Assembly: GCF_023053635.1 (NCBI RefSeq)
Contig: NC_086188.1
Span: 1,314,501-1,378,500, forward strand
Reading direction: 5' to 3'
Source of the DNA: Elgaria multicarinata webbii
Taxonomy: Eukaryota > Chordata > Lepidosauria > Squamata > Anguidae
Length of the DNA stretch: 64,000 nt
In this document: positions 46,501 to 57,722 of the stretch, piece after piece
Layout of the letters: each line of letters opens with the position of its first letter
How positions within the stretch are numbered: position 1 is the first letter of the stretch
Translations under genes and position numbers: made by a program
Notes under the pieces: generated by a model
The model's input: only the letters and a program-made list of their open reading frames with translations
Databases searched by the model: none
What the model was told of the DNA's origin: nothing

Positions 46501-49107
46501 CCCCTTCTTGCCCACCCTTTTTACCTTCAGCACAATCTCATCTTTATCGGGATGGATGATTTTCAAATCCAAAAGCAATTCCCCAAGGACCAGCACAGCA
46601 TCCAAGATAACTAGACCGACCACTAAGATCTGAAAAGAAAAGAAAAAAGGACCAAACCCCAAATATTATTTGAAACCGTCAGATCTTGGAAGCCAGGACT
46701 AGCACACACCAGCAATGGAAAAAGCAAGAGTCAGTTGGAGGCTTTAAGGGGGATTCCTGCATTGAGCAGGGGGTTGGACTTGATGGCCTTAGAGGTCCCT
46801 TCCAACTCTTCTGTTCTATGATTCTATGCGGCGGTGGGAGAACGAAGACGATCAACACGTATAGCTTCTTTTGCTGTTTGCCCAAGGCTCAGCAAAGGGA
46901 GCTCTAGCATGGTGTTGGGTCTGGAGCTTTGCACTCTGGCATGGGAAGACCTAGAATGAAATCGCCCTACTTGAAAAGAGATCATGGCCCGGCCAGGGGC
47001 AGCTCACTATCTTTTAGCCTGGGACACCTGGCAGCAAACTTGTGCAGCTAAACTGAGAACTCCGTAAATCTACATTGAACCTTCTGGAGACGGGTTACAG
47101 AAATCACATCTTGTGCTCTCTAGCTGGCACTGAACCCAGAGGGACGGCAGGGCAGTGGCAAAGGCCCTGTTTTGCAGGCGGAGGGTCCTCGGTTCGATCT
47201 CCGGCTGTGTCTCCAGGAAAAAGAAACAGGCAGCAGGAGATGGGGGAAAACTCTTCCCTGCCTGAAAGCGTGGCATCACTGCCAGCCAGAGCAAACAATC
47301 ATGGACTAGATCCGCCTAGCCCACCATGCTGGCTGGGGGTTAAGAGATGTAGTCCAGCACATCTGGAGAACACCAGGTTGGGGAAGGCAGATCATGTTGG
47401 ACCAATCGGCCTGGCTTGTTCTAAGGCCACCTCCTATGTTCGTGTGGCTACTGCTGTAGCCTCCAGTATATGCAAAACAGAACTCAAGACAACTCCAGGC
47501 ACTCTTGAATGAAACGGATTATCTAGATCCATTTCATAGAATCATAGAATAGCAGAGTTGGAAGGGGCCTACAAGGCCATCGAGTCCAACCCCCTGCTCA
47601 ATGCAGGAATCCACCCTAAAGCATTCCTGACAGAGGGTTGTCCAGCTGCCTCTTGAAGGCCTCTAGTGTGGGAGAGCCCACAACCTTCCTAGGGAACTGA
47701 TTCCATTGTTGCACTGCTCTAACTGTCAGGAAGTTTTTCCTGATGTCCAGCTGGACAATCGGGTTTCAGGCCTGGTTTTGGAACGGAAACTGCCTTGGTC
47801 GCCCTGTGGGATGACCTCTGCCGGGAGAGACGGGGGAGTGCGACCCTGTTGGTTCTCCTGGACCTCTCAGCGGCCTTCGATACCATCGACCATGGTATCC
47901 TTCTGGATAGGTTGTCTGAGCTGGGAGTTGGAGGTACTGCACTGCAGTGGTTCCGCTCCTACTTGGATGGCCGATTCCAGAAAGTGGTGCTGGGGGATTA
48001 TTGCTCTGTGCCGTGGCTCCTAAGCCATGAGGTTCCACAGGGCTCTTACCTTATCCCCTATGCTGCTTAACATATACATGAAGCCGATGAGGGAGGTTAT
48101 CCGGAGATGTGGACTGAGGTGTCATCAATATGCGGATGATACCCAAGCTCTACCTTTCCTTTTCATCAAACCCAGGTGAGGCAGTGGCTGTTCTGAACCA
48201 GTGCCTGGGCACGGTAATGGACTGGATGAGGGCTAACAAACTGAGACTCAATCCAGACAAGACAGAGGTACTGTTAGCAGGTGGTTCATCTGTCCGGCGA
48301 GGTGATGTTTGTCCTGTCCTGAACAGGGTTGCACTCTCCCTAAAGGATCGGGTCTGTAGTTTGGGGGTGCTCTTGGATCCAGAACTGTCACTTGAGGCAC
48401 AGGTGAACTCAGTAGCAAAGAGCACCTTTTATCAGCTCAGGCTGATATACCAACTACGCCCTTATCTGGACAGAGATAGCCTAGCTACAGTTATCCATGC
48501 TCTGATAACCTCTCGTTTGGATTACTGCAATGCGTTATACATGGGGCTGCCTTTGAAAACGGTCCAGAAGCTTCAGCTGGTACAAAACAGGGCAGCCCGT
48601 TTACTAACAGGGACTGGCCGGCAAGACCATATTACGCCAGTCCTTTTACAACTTCATTGGCTGCCCGTCCAGGTCCGGGCCCGATTCAAAGTGCTGGTAT
48701 TGACATTTAAAGCCCTAAACGGTTTGGGGCCAGGTTATTTGAAGGAACACCTCCTCCCATATGTACCTGCCTGTACAGGAGGGCTTTCTCCGCTGTGGCA
48801 CCCCGGTTGTGGAATGAGCTCTCCAGAGAGGTCCGCCTGGCGCCTACACTGTACTCCTTTCGTCACCAGCTGAAGACCTTTTCATTCTCTCAGTATTTTA
48901 ACACTTAATTTTAACTTAAATTTAAATTTTATTGTTCTAACTCTGTATTTTAATCTTATATCAATTTTGCTGCGTGGTTTTATCCTGGTTGTGCTTTTTA
49001 TACTGTATTTTGTATTTGTGCTTTTAACCTGTTGGTTGTTTTATTATGGTTTTAATTTTTGTGAACCGCCCAGAGAGCTTCGGCTATTGGGCGGTACAAA
49101 AATGTAA

Positions 49108-49138
<31 letters not shown>

Positions 49139-49381
49139 ATGTCAGACATCTGGAGAACACCTGCCCTGCCCCCTTACCTGAAATCTGTGTGACTGAAACA
49201 ACTTCTTCATGATTTCCCGGAAGGTGGGAGGCCTGGGGGCCGAGTCTACTTTAATGGCCGTCTCCGGCGGCTTCCCGTCCCCTTCCTCCTCCATCTCTTC
49301 TTCCTCCCATTTCTTGTAGTCATTGTTCCACTGAGCAGGATCGTCTCCCACAACGGTGAAATGCTTCAGGTACATAGACAT
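43452..49381 (-). CDS. HVCN1: HVCN1 (Hv1), voltage-gated proton channel (5 coding exons, spliced)
   Basis: Coding exons: 49178-49381, 46525-46629, 45629-45860, 44949-45061, 43452-43517; 720 nt, 239 residues. Hv1 is a dimeric voltage-sensor-only channel that extrudes protons across plasma or phagosomal membranes, supporting the oxidative burst. Using the offset of 34 to human numbering, all key residues are present: selectivity Asp78 (human D112), Glu85 and Asp89 in S1, zinc-binding His106 and His159 (H140, H193), Asp140 (D174) in S3, and S4 arginines 171, 174 and 177 in [12 protein letters not shown]-terminal coiled coil follows. The chosen start gives [14 protein letters not shown], like the short isoform start [14 protein letters not shown] in human. 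An acidic E-rich N-terminal patch is conserved. One intron uses a GC donor. An upstream exon may extend the N-terminus. Confidence 0.96.
43745..43920 (-). mobile_element. tRNA-derived SINE, inverted
   Basis: Minus-strand words TTAGCGGTAGAGCTTAACGC (A-box region) and AGTGTTCCTAAATG-like degenerate end, with AGCCCTGGCTGCCAGTCGG in between. Same family as 47141-47310. HVCN1 last intron. Confidence 0.55.
44250..44560. mobile_element. Repeat family with GGTGTTGAGCCTCAGGCC end
   Basis: Starts AGAGGTGTTGAGCCTCAGGC, CTGTGGGCCAAATCCGCC and ends with CTGGAATGCAGCC, TTTGGCCTTTGGGTGGA. The same order recurs from 55400, and the last part at 50255-50400. Probably a nonautonomous DNA element; ends approximate. 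Confidence 0.55.
44949..45061 (-). CDS. HVCN1: HVCN1 coding exon, S4 end and coiled coil
   Basis: 113 nt encode [20 protein letters not shown], then [18 protein letters not shown], the start of the dimerising coiled coil, with its conserved Cys (human C249 region). Donor GTAAGG, phase 0. Confidence 0.95.
45629..45860 (-). CDS. HVCN1: HVCN1 coding exon, S2-S4 segments
   Basis: 232 nt encode [20 protein letters not shown] (S2), [20 protein letters not shown] (S3) and [19 protein letters not shown] (S4). The 3' boundary is ATG followed by GCAAGT, a GC donor; phase 1. No GT donor preserves the conserved IING junction. Confidence 0.95.
46525..46629 (-). CDS. HVCN1: HVCN1 coding exon, S1 segment
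   Basis: Acceptor TTTTCAG and donor GTAAAA bound 105 nt encoding [19 protein letters not shown], the S1 helix with the proton-selectivity Asp, then [12 protein letters not shown]. Phase 0 in and out. Confidence 0.96.
46740..46832 (+). mobile_element. CR1 LINE 3' end
   Basis: GGATTCCTGCATTGAGCAGG, GGTTGGACTTGATGGCCTTA, CCCTTCCAACTCTTCTG and the terminus ATTCTATG mark a short CR1 3' copy. HVCN1 intron. Confidence 0.85.
47141..47310 (+). mobile_element. tRNA-derived SINE
   Basis: CAGGGCAGTGGCAAAGGCCC, B-box GGTTCGATCTCCGGC, and a body with ACTCTTCCCTGCCTGAAAGC and CTGCCAGCCAGAGCAAACAA. HVCN1 intron. Confidence 0.75.
47525..47757 (-). mobile_element. CR1 LINE 3' end, inverted
   Basis: On the plus strand it starts CATAGAATCATAGAATAG and contains GAGTTGGAAGGGGCC, GAGTCCAACCCCCTGC, GGAGAGCCCACAACC and TTTTTCCTGATGTCCAGC, the inverse of a CR1 3' end. 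It abuts the next LINE head to head. Confidence 0.9.
47758..49140 (+). mobile_element. 5'-truncated L2-type LINE with reverse-transcriptase remnant
   Basis: It encodes RT core segments: [20 protein letters not shown] (motif A), the catalytic YADDT word at about 48130, [27 protein letters not shown] and [19 protein letters not shown], the order of L2/CR1-group ORF2. The longest uninterrupted frame is 48130-48873. The tail is GTGAACCGCCCAGAGAGC, GGCTATTGGGCGG and about ten AAAT units. The coding frame changes near 48060-48130 and again before the 3' end, so it is inactive. It lies in the intron just downstream of HVCN1's start-codon exon. Confidence 0.9.
49178..49381 (-). CDS. HVCN1: HVCN1 coding exon with start codon
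   Basis: It encodes [27 protein letters not shown] and [15 protein letters not shown]; donor GTAAGG in phase 0. The acceptor CTCCAG lies two bases before the ATG, so the ATG opens an internal exon and an upstream exon must exist. Confidence 0.95.
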
Positions 49382-49969
49382 GGCTGGAGTCTAAATGAAC
49401 ATCACCGCACCGTCAAAACAAGCCACAAAAGCAGATCACAAACCAGCACAGGCTATTAAGGACAGAACTGAACTCGCTTCTAGGGATGACAAAACTCGAG
49501 GAAAAGCATGTATGCTCACAGTGGAATGGTGAAACAAGCGTCTCTTTTTGGCTTGGACACACGTGTACCTGAAACGGAAAAATGATACCCACTTCCCCAG
49601 TCAGCGGTTACCAGATCAGAGACTGGGACATGTGAAGCAACTTTCAGGATAATGGCGTGTGATTTGAACAGTTTTTGAAACGCATCAAGTTCCCAGTCCT
49701 CATTGCTGACAAGGAAGATTCAGTACTGCTGTTCAGTTATGCAGCATTGTTACAGAGGTGATTCCCTGCCCTGCTGCACCAGGTGTTGTTATCTGTCCTT
49801 AACAGGTGCCAGTTCTCCATGTTCTTACCTTACTTACAATAACATGGATGTGTTCTGCAATTGCATGATTATACCACACCGGAGCAGAATTGCAGCTTCC
49901 TAAGAAACTCTAACCCTCGCTTCTTAAAGCAAGTTTATAACCCTTGAAGGTGGTCGTGTGTAATGAGAT

Positions 49970-50170
49970 CTTAAGAAGTCAGAGGCAGCTGTGGCTCCTT
50001 AGCAGAGTGTCCACTCTACAGGGACATGGTCTCAAGTTCGTTCTCTGGCACCTCCAGTTCAAAGGACCTCAAGGATGGGGAAGAGCCCCAGGTGAGACCT
50101 TGGACAGTTGTTGCTGCAGCAGACAGCGCTGGCTGCTCTCAACATTCCGAAGAAGGGCTGCTGTACAGGT
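49970..50170 (+). mobile_element. Degenerate tRNA-derived SINE
   Basis: GCTCCTTAGCAGAGTGTCC and CTCAAGTTCGTTCTCTGGCA (B-box region) are followed by CCCAGGTGAGACCTTGGACA and CAGACAGCGCTGGCTG, matching the body order of the family at 47141-47310 with more change. Confidence 0.5.
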
Positions 50171-50574
50171 TTCCTGGGACCAGGAAATAAGTGGTAGCTG
50201 GTGGCTCCAGTCTCACCTAAGCCTTAGATACTGGCAGTCAGAGCTTTAATCTAAAACAGGCTGGTATTTTTTGCTCCATCTGCTTTCCCCCACAGACCCA
50301 CCCACCCCTGGAATGCAGCACCCAAGGGCTTCTCCAAATCTGAACTTGGTGCATGGGCTGAAAGAGATTCCGCACCCCCGGAGTAAAGAGGCAAAGTGAT
50401 CAAGGCACAAATGCAAACACTGTTGCAGGCAAGAATGAAAGAAGAGCCCAATGGATCAGACCCTGCAGCCCGACATCCCGCCTCCCACAGTGGGCCGCCT
50501 CTCTTGAGAAAGTGGGCTGCCTCGCTTTGCCACCATCCCTCATAATACTAGAACCGCCTTTTCCCCCCAACCTG

Positions 50575-50695
50575 GTGCCTTGCCGATGTTTTGGACTTCA
50601 ACACCCATCAGCTTCTGCCAGCATGGCCAATAGACAGGAATTCTGGGAGTTGTAGTCCCAAACTTCTGGAGGTTACCAGATTACGGGGAAGGCAG
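50575..50695. mobile_element. Inverted-repeat MITE (GGAGTTGTAGTCC family)
   Basis: Left CCTGGTGCCTTGCCGATGTT and right AACTTCTGGAGGTTACCAG form degenerate inverted ends; CTGGGAGTTGTAGTCCCAAA is inside. Confidence 0.6.
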
Positions 50696-51367
50696 GACTA
50701 GAACTTGCGTCATCCAGTGAATCCAGGTAGGATCATCCAGCAAGGTTGTCGTTCTGATTCAAGATAGACAAAAAAGTACTTCCTCACACCCTGTTCAATT
50801 AATCACGTGCTGCCACAACATTTGGTGCTGGCCATTATATTGGACAAATTCATGGAGGACGTAGCTCTTATCAATGACTACTAAACCTCCCAATTAAATC
50901 AAGCATCTGCGTACCATCTAAATACCCATTATACTGGGGGCAAACCGCCAGGAAACCGTAGTAAAAGTTCTCACTTGAGACCCAACCCTTTGGCAAGCCA
51001 TTCTCTCTTAGCTTCAGCCCCTGATCCACACCTGGAAGATGGGGAGAATACTCTTGCCCCTCCTTCTAGGGATGTAGGGATTACTTGGGCCATGTGCAAG
51101 AACAGCTAGTGCTGCTCAGCACACAGAATGTTGGCCTTGCCCTGGGTTCTAATCTCTGTTCTGACATGGAGCTCAATGGGTTGTGTTGCAGCTATCACTT
51201 GTTCTCAGCCCGATACCTCACAGGGTTGCTGTGAAGAAAAAAATGGAATTAACTCCCATTTTTGCTACACTAAGCACCGCAGAAGGCAGCAAAAACCTAA
51301 AAATGCAGCATCAAGGCCAAGTATTATGAAGACGCATGGCTGCCAAATCGCTCACAGGACTTACAAT

Positions 51368-52012
51368 CAGAGTAGTAGATAAAAATCAATGATTTAAAAA
51401 ATTTATATATATAAAAAATCATTTTTTAATTTAAATCGGATTTTTTTTAATAAAATGCTTTTTGAGGAAAAATCTCTCTAAAAATAGTTTTCTATTTAAG
51501 ATACATTACAGTCCAAAGGTTATTCATCATGAAATAAGGATTAGTTTTTAATTATGTAGCATGAGGCTGTATATTCATGCAATGTTTAATTTTTTTAGTA
51601 AATGAATTCCATTAATCCGTTCAGGTAATGATTACTTTTCTCCTTCCAATAAAGTACAGCAGAAAAGTTGTCCAAATATGAATGCTTAACCTAGTAAACT
51701 GGAGATAGTTCACCTCGCAATAATTTCATAATTATCTATCTATGATGTGTTTCTAACAGTATAACCAAATCAGTATTTTTTTTTTTGATATGACTGTAAC
51801 TAATCTGAAAAGTTGTTATTCTAAAAATGAAACCTTCATCTGGTTGTAAATATTAAGATTATATGGAGTCTTTGGTAACTCTGAGTTGTGTAAAACATGT
51901 ATTAAGCTTATAGCGAGGAAGAGTGCACTTTTTTTGAGGGGGGAACTCATATGATGAAATAGAGTCTTTCTGAGTAGTGATTTTAATCATGATTTAAATC
52001 AAATCCACCCTG
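51368..52012. mobile_element. AT-rich hAT-like element, about 645 bp
   Basis: Ends CAGAGTAGTAGATAAAAATC and GATTTAAATCAAATCCACCC-TG are imperfect inverse complements with the CAG...CTG termini common in hAT elements. Flanks CTTACAAT (51360-51367) and CTCCCAAT (52013-52020) match at six of eight bases, consistent with an aged 8-bp target duplication. The inside is far AT-richer than its surroundings and has no coding capacity. Confidence 0.7.
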
Positions 52013-52063
52013 CTCCCAATACACCTAAAAGGATAAGCAGTCCCTAAAGCCCCTGGCTCTTAC

Positions 52064-52144
52064 CTTTCGGAGTCTCTCTCACTGGAGTTTCTCTCAGCCC
52101 TCTCAGCTCTCTCTCTGGCTGTCCTCTGCTCTTCTTCTTGGCAG
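52064..52144 (-). CDS. HVCN1: Candidate upstream HVCN1 exon (possible N-terminal extension or 5' UTR)
   Basis: 81 nt bounded by acceptor TTATTTTGCAG and donor AAAG-GTAAGA. Joined to the start-codon exon it is open in the HVCN1 frame, reading AKKKSRGQPERELRG, LRETPVRETPKA and then MSMYL. Human has a charged extension, ending VAPAER, before MSK. No in-frame ATG lies within it, so a further exon would be needed; it may instead be purine-rich 5' UTR. Confidence 0.45.
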
Positions 52145-55100
52145 CTGCAAAATAAATAAGTGACCCTGCAGTCAAGAGCAAGGGAACAAAAGCATCGGCC
52201 TTTTCTAGCTAAATGCTTGCAGGAAGGACAAAGAGATGGTGAAGTGAACCACATTTCCTGCCTCCCCTGTATTTTGCATAAGATTGTTCTGAAATGCAGA
52301 ACAATCCAGCCAGCCCCAAAGGCTTCCTGTCTACCTTGTCTCTACAGCCCACCCCCAAGGAAAAAAACGCAGAGGTGGGGGAAACCCTCCACTTCTGATT
52401 ACAGTCAATACTTAGCATTACAAAAAAAAAGGTCAACAGCTCCCAATGTGTTTGTTATGGGTACAAGCTGCTATAAGCACATTCTCCTTGCCGTGGGGCA
52501 CAGTATGGATGTAGGCTGGGATGTAGGGCCGGCTCCCATTGAAAACATTCCCTTGATGAACAGAGGGGAGGGGCAGGGGGCAAGCCAAACCTGGCCCAAA
52601 GTAGAACAGATCCGGTTGCAGCGAGCCCAAAGCAGACCGCTTGTTGATACTACTTAAAAGAGAACCAGTTGTCACGCAAGGCTTTCTGTTTGTGTGGCCA
52701 CACACAGGTCAAGGTTGCTTGTAAATCGCTTGTTCTGGAGTGCTTTGGAAGTGAAGTTTCATTCGTAATAACTCCTATGCCGTTAAGTACCTGGGGGTGA
52801 TGAGTACCTGATGCATTAACCGGGGCGGGGTGAGGGAGACACCACCACCACAGTATTTGTGCCTCCTGGGTCCCTTAGCCCATTGAAACATTTATAATAA
52901 TGGCGGCATCATGTGCAGAACCAATCAGTGCTCAGACTAGTAAATCAGCAAATAACCGACACAGAGTTTTAATAGTCAGCACGTTCACAACATATGAATA
53001 TTGACAGCTGGAGAACAGGAAGAGAGTCCAATGGGCATGACAAAAGCCCATGATGGATCTCCACTCCATAACTGGATTCTCCTGAACGGAGCTCCAACCA
53101 GGATCCTTGTAGGGCTGCTTGGGCTTCAGTGATGTTTGGGGTGGGGACGGGAAAAGACACCCTTTTTCCTTTCCCACCCTCATGAAACTTCACCTGTGGG
53201 TTACGAAGCGCTAAAGGGCTGTGGTGGAGGCCTGGCAGTCAGTCTTGAACCAAACCACTTTGTTGAGAGCTATTGTAGTGAAGCAGTTCCAGTGTACCGA
53301 TTTTTAAGAATTTTTTTTTTTCAGCCACAAGAATAAAGTATGTTCCAGTTGTCAGGAGTCTGGGAAACCCTTGACTTTGCTTTAAACAAATGAGAGTCTT
53401 GTGCCACCTTGCAGACTAAACAGATTGACCGTAATGTAACAACATTGTTTCATTCTATATAACACTTTTTCAAGTATTCAGAGCGCTTCTCGGCTGTCTT
53501 TATGGCAGTCCGATAAAGGATGGCAGCGTGGTTATATTCCCAGACTGCAGACAGTGAGACTGAGGCTGGGAAAGAGAGCAAATTGTTTAAAGCTACCAAG
53601 TGAAGTTGTGGTCTTTGTGCAGATTCTGTTCTTCAGTCTGAGAACTTCCTGCTGGATTGTGGCCCCTGTTACTGAACATGTGGTGGAGGAGGGGGGCGCT
53701 TGAATGTTCTGCTCCCAAAGCCAACGTCTCTTGGCTCATGGCAACCAAGGATTTCCTTGGACTTTGATACAAATCCCAGGAGTCTCTTCCCTTTCTGCTT
53801 CTTTATTAATACGCTCTTGTAGACGAAACTTTTAACTTTGCTCAGCACATCTGAGCACTCCCAGTCTTATTCATACACACACTGAAGCCCACAGAAAGAA
53901 TCCTGCCTGGTTAAACATTCCCCACTCGCCATCCTTCTGACCTTGCAAAAGATGAAAAATCCAAAATGCAAGTCCCGAGGGTGGCCACACTGATAGTCTC
54001 ATTTCTGATTTCAGATGTTTCCTATAAAAAAGCCCATTTACCAGTGCTAGGAAATCTTTTTCAAGATGGTAGGACGAGAACTGCAAACAATATTCCAAAG
54101 CCATGATGATAAAAACTTATTTCAAATCCATTCCAGTCCAAGTTCTGTCTTTTGCTTGTCTCACGATCAAATTACTTTTCTTTTGTTGATGTTTGTGCTC
54201 TTTGTACTTTCCTCACTTGGGCAAGACTTCCACTCTTTAATGCAACACTCCTCATCGCTTCCTGTTCACAATGCAGGCATCCCCCTGTGTTTATTTGCTA
54301 TTCAGATGTTATCTAAGTGTCTTTAAAAATTGCCAAATGTCTAGATACTCCCTTCCAAGTTCCTTTTATATATGTTCCCTCTTTTATAATTTGTTGGGCT
54401 GATCTCATTTCCCCCTTCCAAATACACTGAATGTGATAGTGTTGTGACCACTGTTCTCATGTGGCGTGACTTGACAACTATTGCCATCTTTAACCAGGTC
54501 CTGCCCAGGACCTGGTTAGAGTATCCAGCCAAGTCTTCCTGCCATCTGTTCATCTCTCCAATGAATTGTTCTAAGGCACAATCATTCGTCATATCTAGAA
54601 TGTTCACCTGAAAGTTCATATTCCAGCCAATGTGAAGATAACTGAAAGTCACCCGTTATCATTGCATTTCCTCTTTTGCCTCCCTCTCTGATTTCTTCAT
54701 TCATCTAAAGGCCAACCCCATACATGTGGAGAGCAGAAAAGACACAGCATATGCACCCTAACATTTCTATCCAATTTGTTCCATAACAAAATATTTTCAA
54801 TCACACCTGTATTTACTCATGAATTCTCTCAATACTGAAAACTTGGAATGAGACAGGGTGGGGGGAGGATCAACAGCAAATTGCTCTGCCTTCGCTTCTC
54901 CCAACATAACAACACCAAGAGTACATCTCAATCTAATGTAAAAAACCAGAAAATCACTCACTGTCATTATGACAGGACTCCACACCTTAATCCAAGTAGC
55001 ACTAAATTTAGACCCTTAAAAATTGCAAACATACTCAGATGTTTCAACAGTCCTGTTCAAATACAGTGACGTATGTCTCCCATAAAGAATGAGCTTTGCA

Positions 55101-55399
55101 TTGACTAGCAACAGTGCTTTTAACATTTCCGAGCTAGAAAGGCAGGTGAGCATCTTAAGGTGAAGACTGTGGGCCACGGAGAGCGGTGAGTCTATCCCAA
55201 GTCCCAGCCTGGCAACACAGCACTTCGTGCAGATGAAAATGAGAACGCCACAATCCTGCTTCGACTCCGAAAGCTCAAAAATAGATCTCAAGGGAGACTT
55301 GCGGCATTTCTGTGATGTATAAAGTTTATTTACACACACAGGCTTAGCATAAGATGAGGGTTGCCAGTGTTAGCACTCCAAGCGATTCCATCACATGTC

Positions 55400-55765
55400 T
55401 AAGACAGAGGTGTTGAACCTCCGGCCCACAGGCCAAATCCAGCCTACCTGGAGTCCCTAAAATGGCTCTCTTAAGTTTTCCCTGGCTCCACCCTTTTAAT
55501 AAATAATAATAATAATAATATATTTATTTCTTACCCACCTCTCCCTTTTCCTCCCAACCACCAATCATTTCATGGTTTCCTGGCTTCTGTGCTATTTATC
55601 CCCTCTTTCTAAAGGGTTGGGAAGGTTTCCCCATTCTAAAAGGTAGACCAAAAGCTTCCTATGGCTTAGTGGCAGTAAATGCTTTAACCTAAAATTTGCT
55701 GGTATTTGGGCCCTTTTACCTTTGCGTCCCCACTACTAGAATGCAAGCCCCCCAGCTAAGCACAT
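55400..55765. mobile_element. Repeat family with GGTGTTGAACCTCCGGCC end
   Basis: Begins AGAGGTGTTGAACCTCCGGC and CACAGGCCAAATCCAGCC, and ends near AGAATGCAAGCCCCCCAG; homologous in order to 44250-44560. A (TAA)n run is embedded. Confidence 0.5.
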
Positions 55766-57622
55766 TCCTTAGGGAGGAGGGAAAGCGAAGCCCCCCTTCC
55801 AGGAGTATCTGTTTCTGAGCACAGCTACCCCTCCAGCTAATCTCCATACCAGAAGGGAATCTGCCCAGCTAAACTCGCCCAACCAGTCTGACCCACTTTC
55901 TTAATCTCTTTTCAATCAGAGTTGGGGGGATCATTGAGAGACCTTTCAGACTAACCCCAAACCCACATCAATATCCCTGATTCAGCAATCCACACCACAG
56001 CATTCCTGAAAGACTGGAGTAAAGATGCCAAGGCAGGCATGAGAGAGACTGTTATCACTTGCTGGTCACCAGAACATGGTCTTGTGAATTTAACCTGCAG
56101 GAGGGCTGCTTGGATTGTACTGCACTCATCATGACTTAGCTGAATCAATAGCAAAACGCCCCACAAGGCACCCTCCCCACTCACCGGATCAGACCACGCA
56201 ATCTTTGCTCAACAGTTATGCAATAAATACATCTTCCAGGCTTCGAATCCTAGAAGCCGCCTGAGAAGGAACTAGCTCTACACACAATTCAATTTCCCCA
56301 GGAGCCAAGAGTCCTTGAGAGATGAGCATCTAATCCCCTTTGTTTTAGAAATTTTCTGCCTCTGGGGGAACCTTTCCCACATCAGCTCATCTGCTGAGGA
56401 ACACGCACAACCATCACAACGCAGTCCTTTGGGGCATGCTCTAGGATGCATGCAGATATGCTGAGCTTCATCATTAACTGCCATGCACCCTGGAGCATAA
56501 ACTCGTCTGTACCTGCACACAGCAAGAAAAAACTGATAAGGCAGACAGATCTTTTGGGATACTCATCTGCCATTATCTATTTTCTAACTGAAGAATCTGG
56601 TTGGTTTATATCCCAAAGGCTGCCAAGAAAGGAGATTCCCTGCAGCTCCTACTAAACTGTTTTAACTGCAAAATCTGCTCCTAGAAGAGGAACATGAACG
56701 ACAACATGCGGGAGTCCAACAATGGTTAGAAAATGATAAAGAGAATAGCTCTCTATACAGGCTCACGCTTTACATTTGCCTTAGACCAAGAACCCCGGCC
56801 TGGAAAGACCACAGGTGAAACACCATTTCTGAACAGGCCCAGGTTACATTTATCCCAGCAGCGAAGAACCTACTGCCTACCACCTCTCACCTAGAATTAA
56901 GACAAGATAAATGTTTGCAGTGCGAGAAACCTTTGGGTTACAGAGAACTCTTCTATATATCTTGAAGATTCGCATTTTCAGCATTCAGGGCTAGAGGGGA
57001 GGATGAGACAGAAGTTAAAATTCTCAGGGCTCGGACTTGAGACCTGGGTTCAAATCCCCACTCAGCTGTAAATCACAGTGGATGGCTTTCCAGTGAAGTC
57101 ACACCCACATTCTGTCTTTCCCTACTCCAGAGGTTGCCTGTTTGGATAAAATCAGGATAATTCCCCATACACCACCCTGGATTCTTGGAAGATGCCTGGG
57201 ATGCAAATGTGACAAGTGTTGAACAGAGAAGTCCTACAGTCTGTGACCACCCTACACACAAAAAAGCACACATTATTCATCGATCCTCCATCTCCCCCAA
57301 TCTAGCCTCCATCGTAAGCATTCTGGGCTTGAACAAGATTGATCCTGAATTCTGTAGCATCCCTAGAAATCGACTGTAAATGGTGATGGGTGGTATAGAT
57401 ATTTTAAAATATTATATCTTAGTAGTCAGCTATTTAAAAAGATATCTCGTCCTGACTTAAGAGCTTTAGGGTAGAATGGGGAAGGGGACCAAGAGGATCC
57501 TGCAAGCCCATTTTAGCCCCTCAAGGATATATTTGCACAGGGAGGGAAGGAAAAGAAACTTTTTTTTAATGTTTTGCAGACTTTATGTGAAGACAGCACC
57601 CACAATTTTGCTGACTAATCAT

Positions 57623-57722
57623 GCAATCCTACGCATGTTTAGACAGAAAAAAGTCCTACAACTCCCAGCATTACAACTCATCTCCAAGTAGGACTTTTTT
57701 CTAAACATAAGCATAAGATGGC
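57623..57722. mobile_element. Palindromic MITE (GTTTAGACAGAAAAA family)
   Basis: The left arm GCAATCCTACGCATGTTTAG with ACAGAAAAAAGTCCTA is matched by TAGGACTTTTTTCTAAACAT with AAGCATAAGATGGC in inverse complement. Best preserved copy of the family in the window. Confidence 0.75.

Noticed and set aside
47795-48873. Host gene encoding a reverse-transcriptase-like protein
   Set aside because: The frame is part of a truncated LINE with frame changes and a repeat tail, not a host gene.
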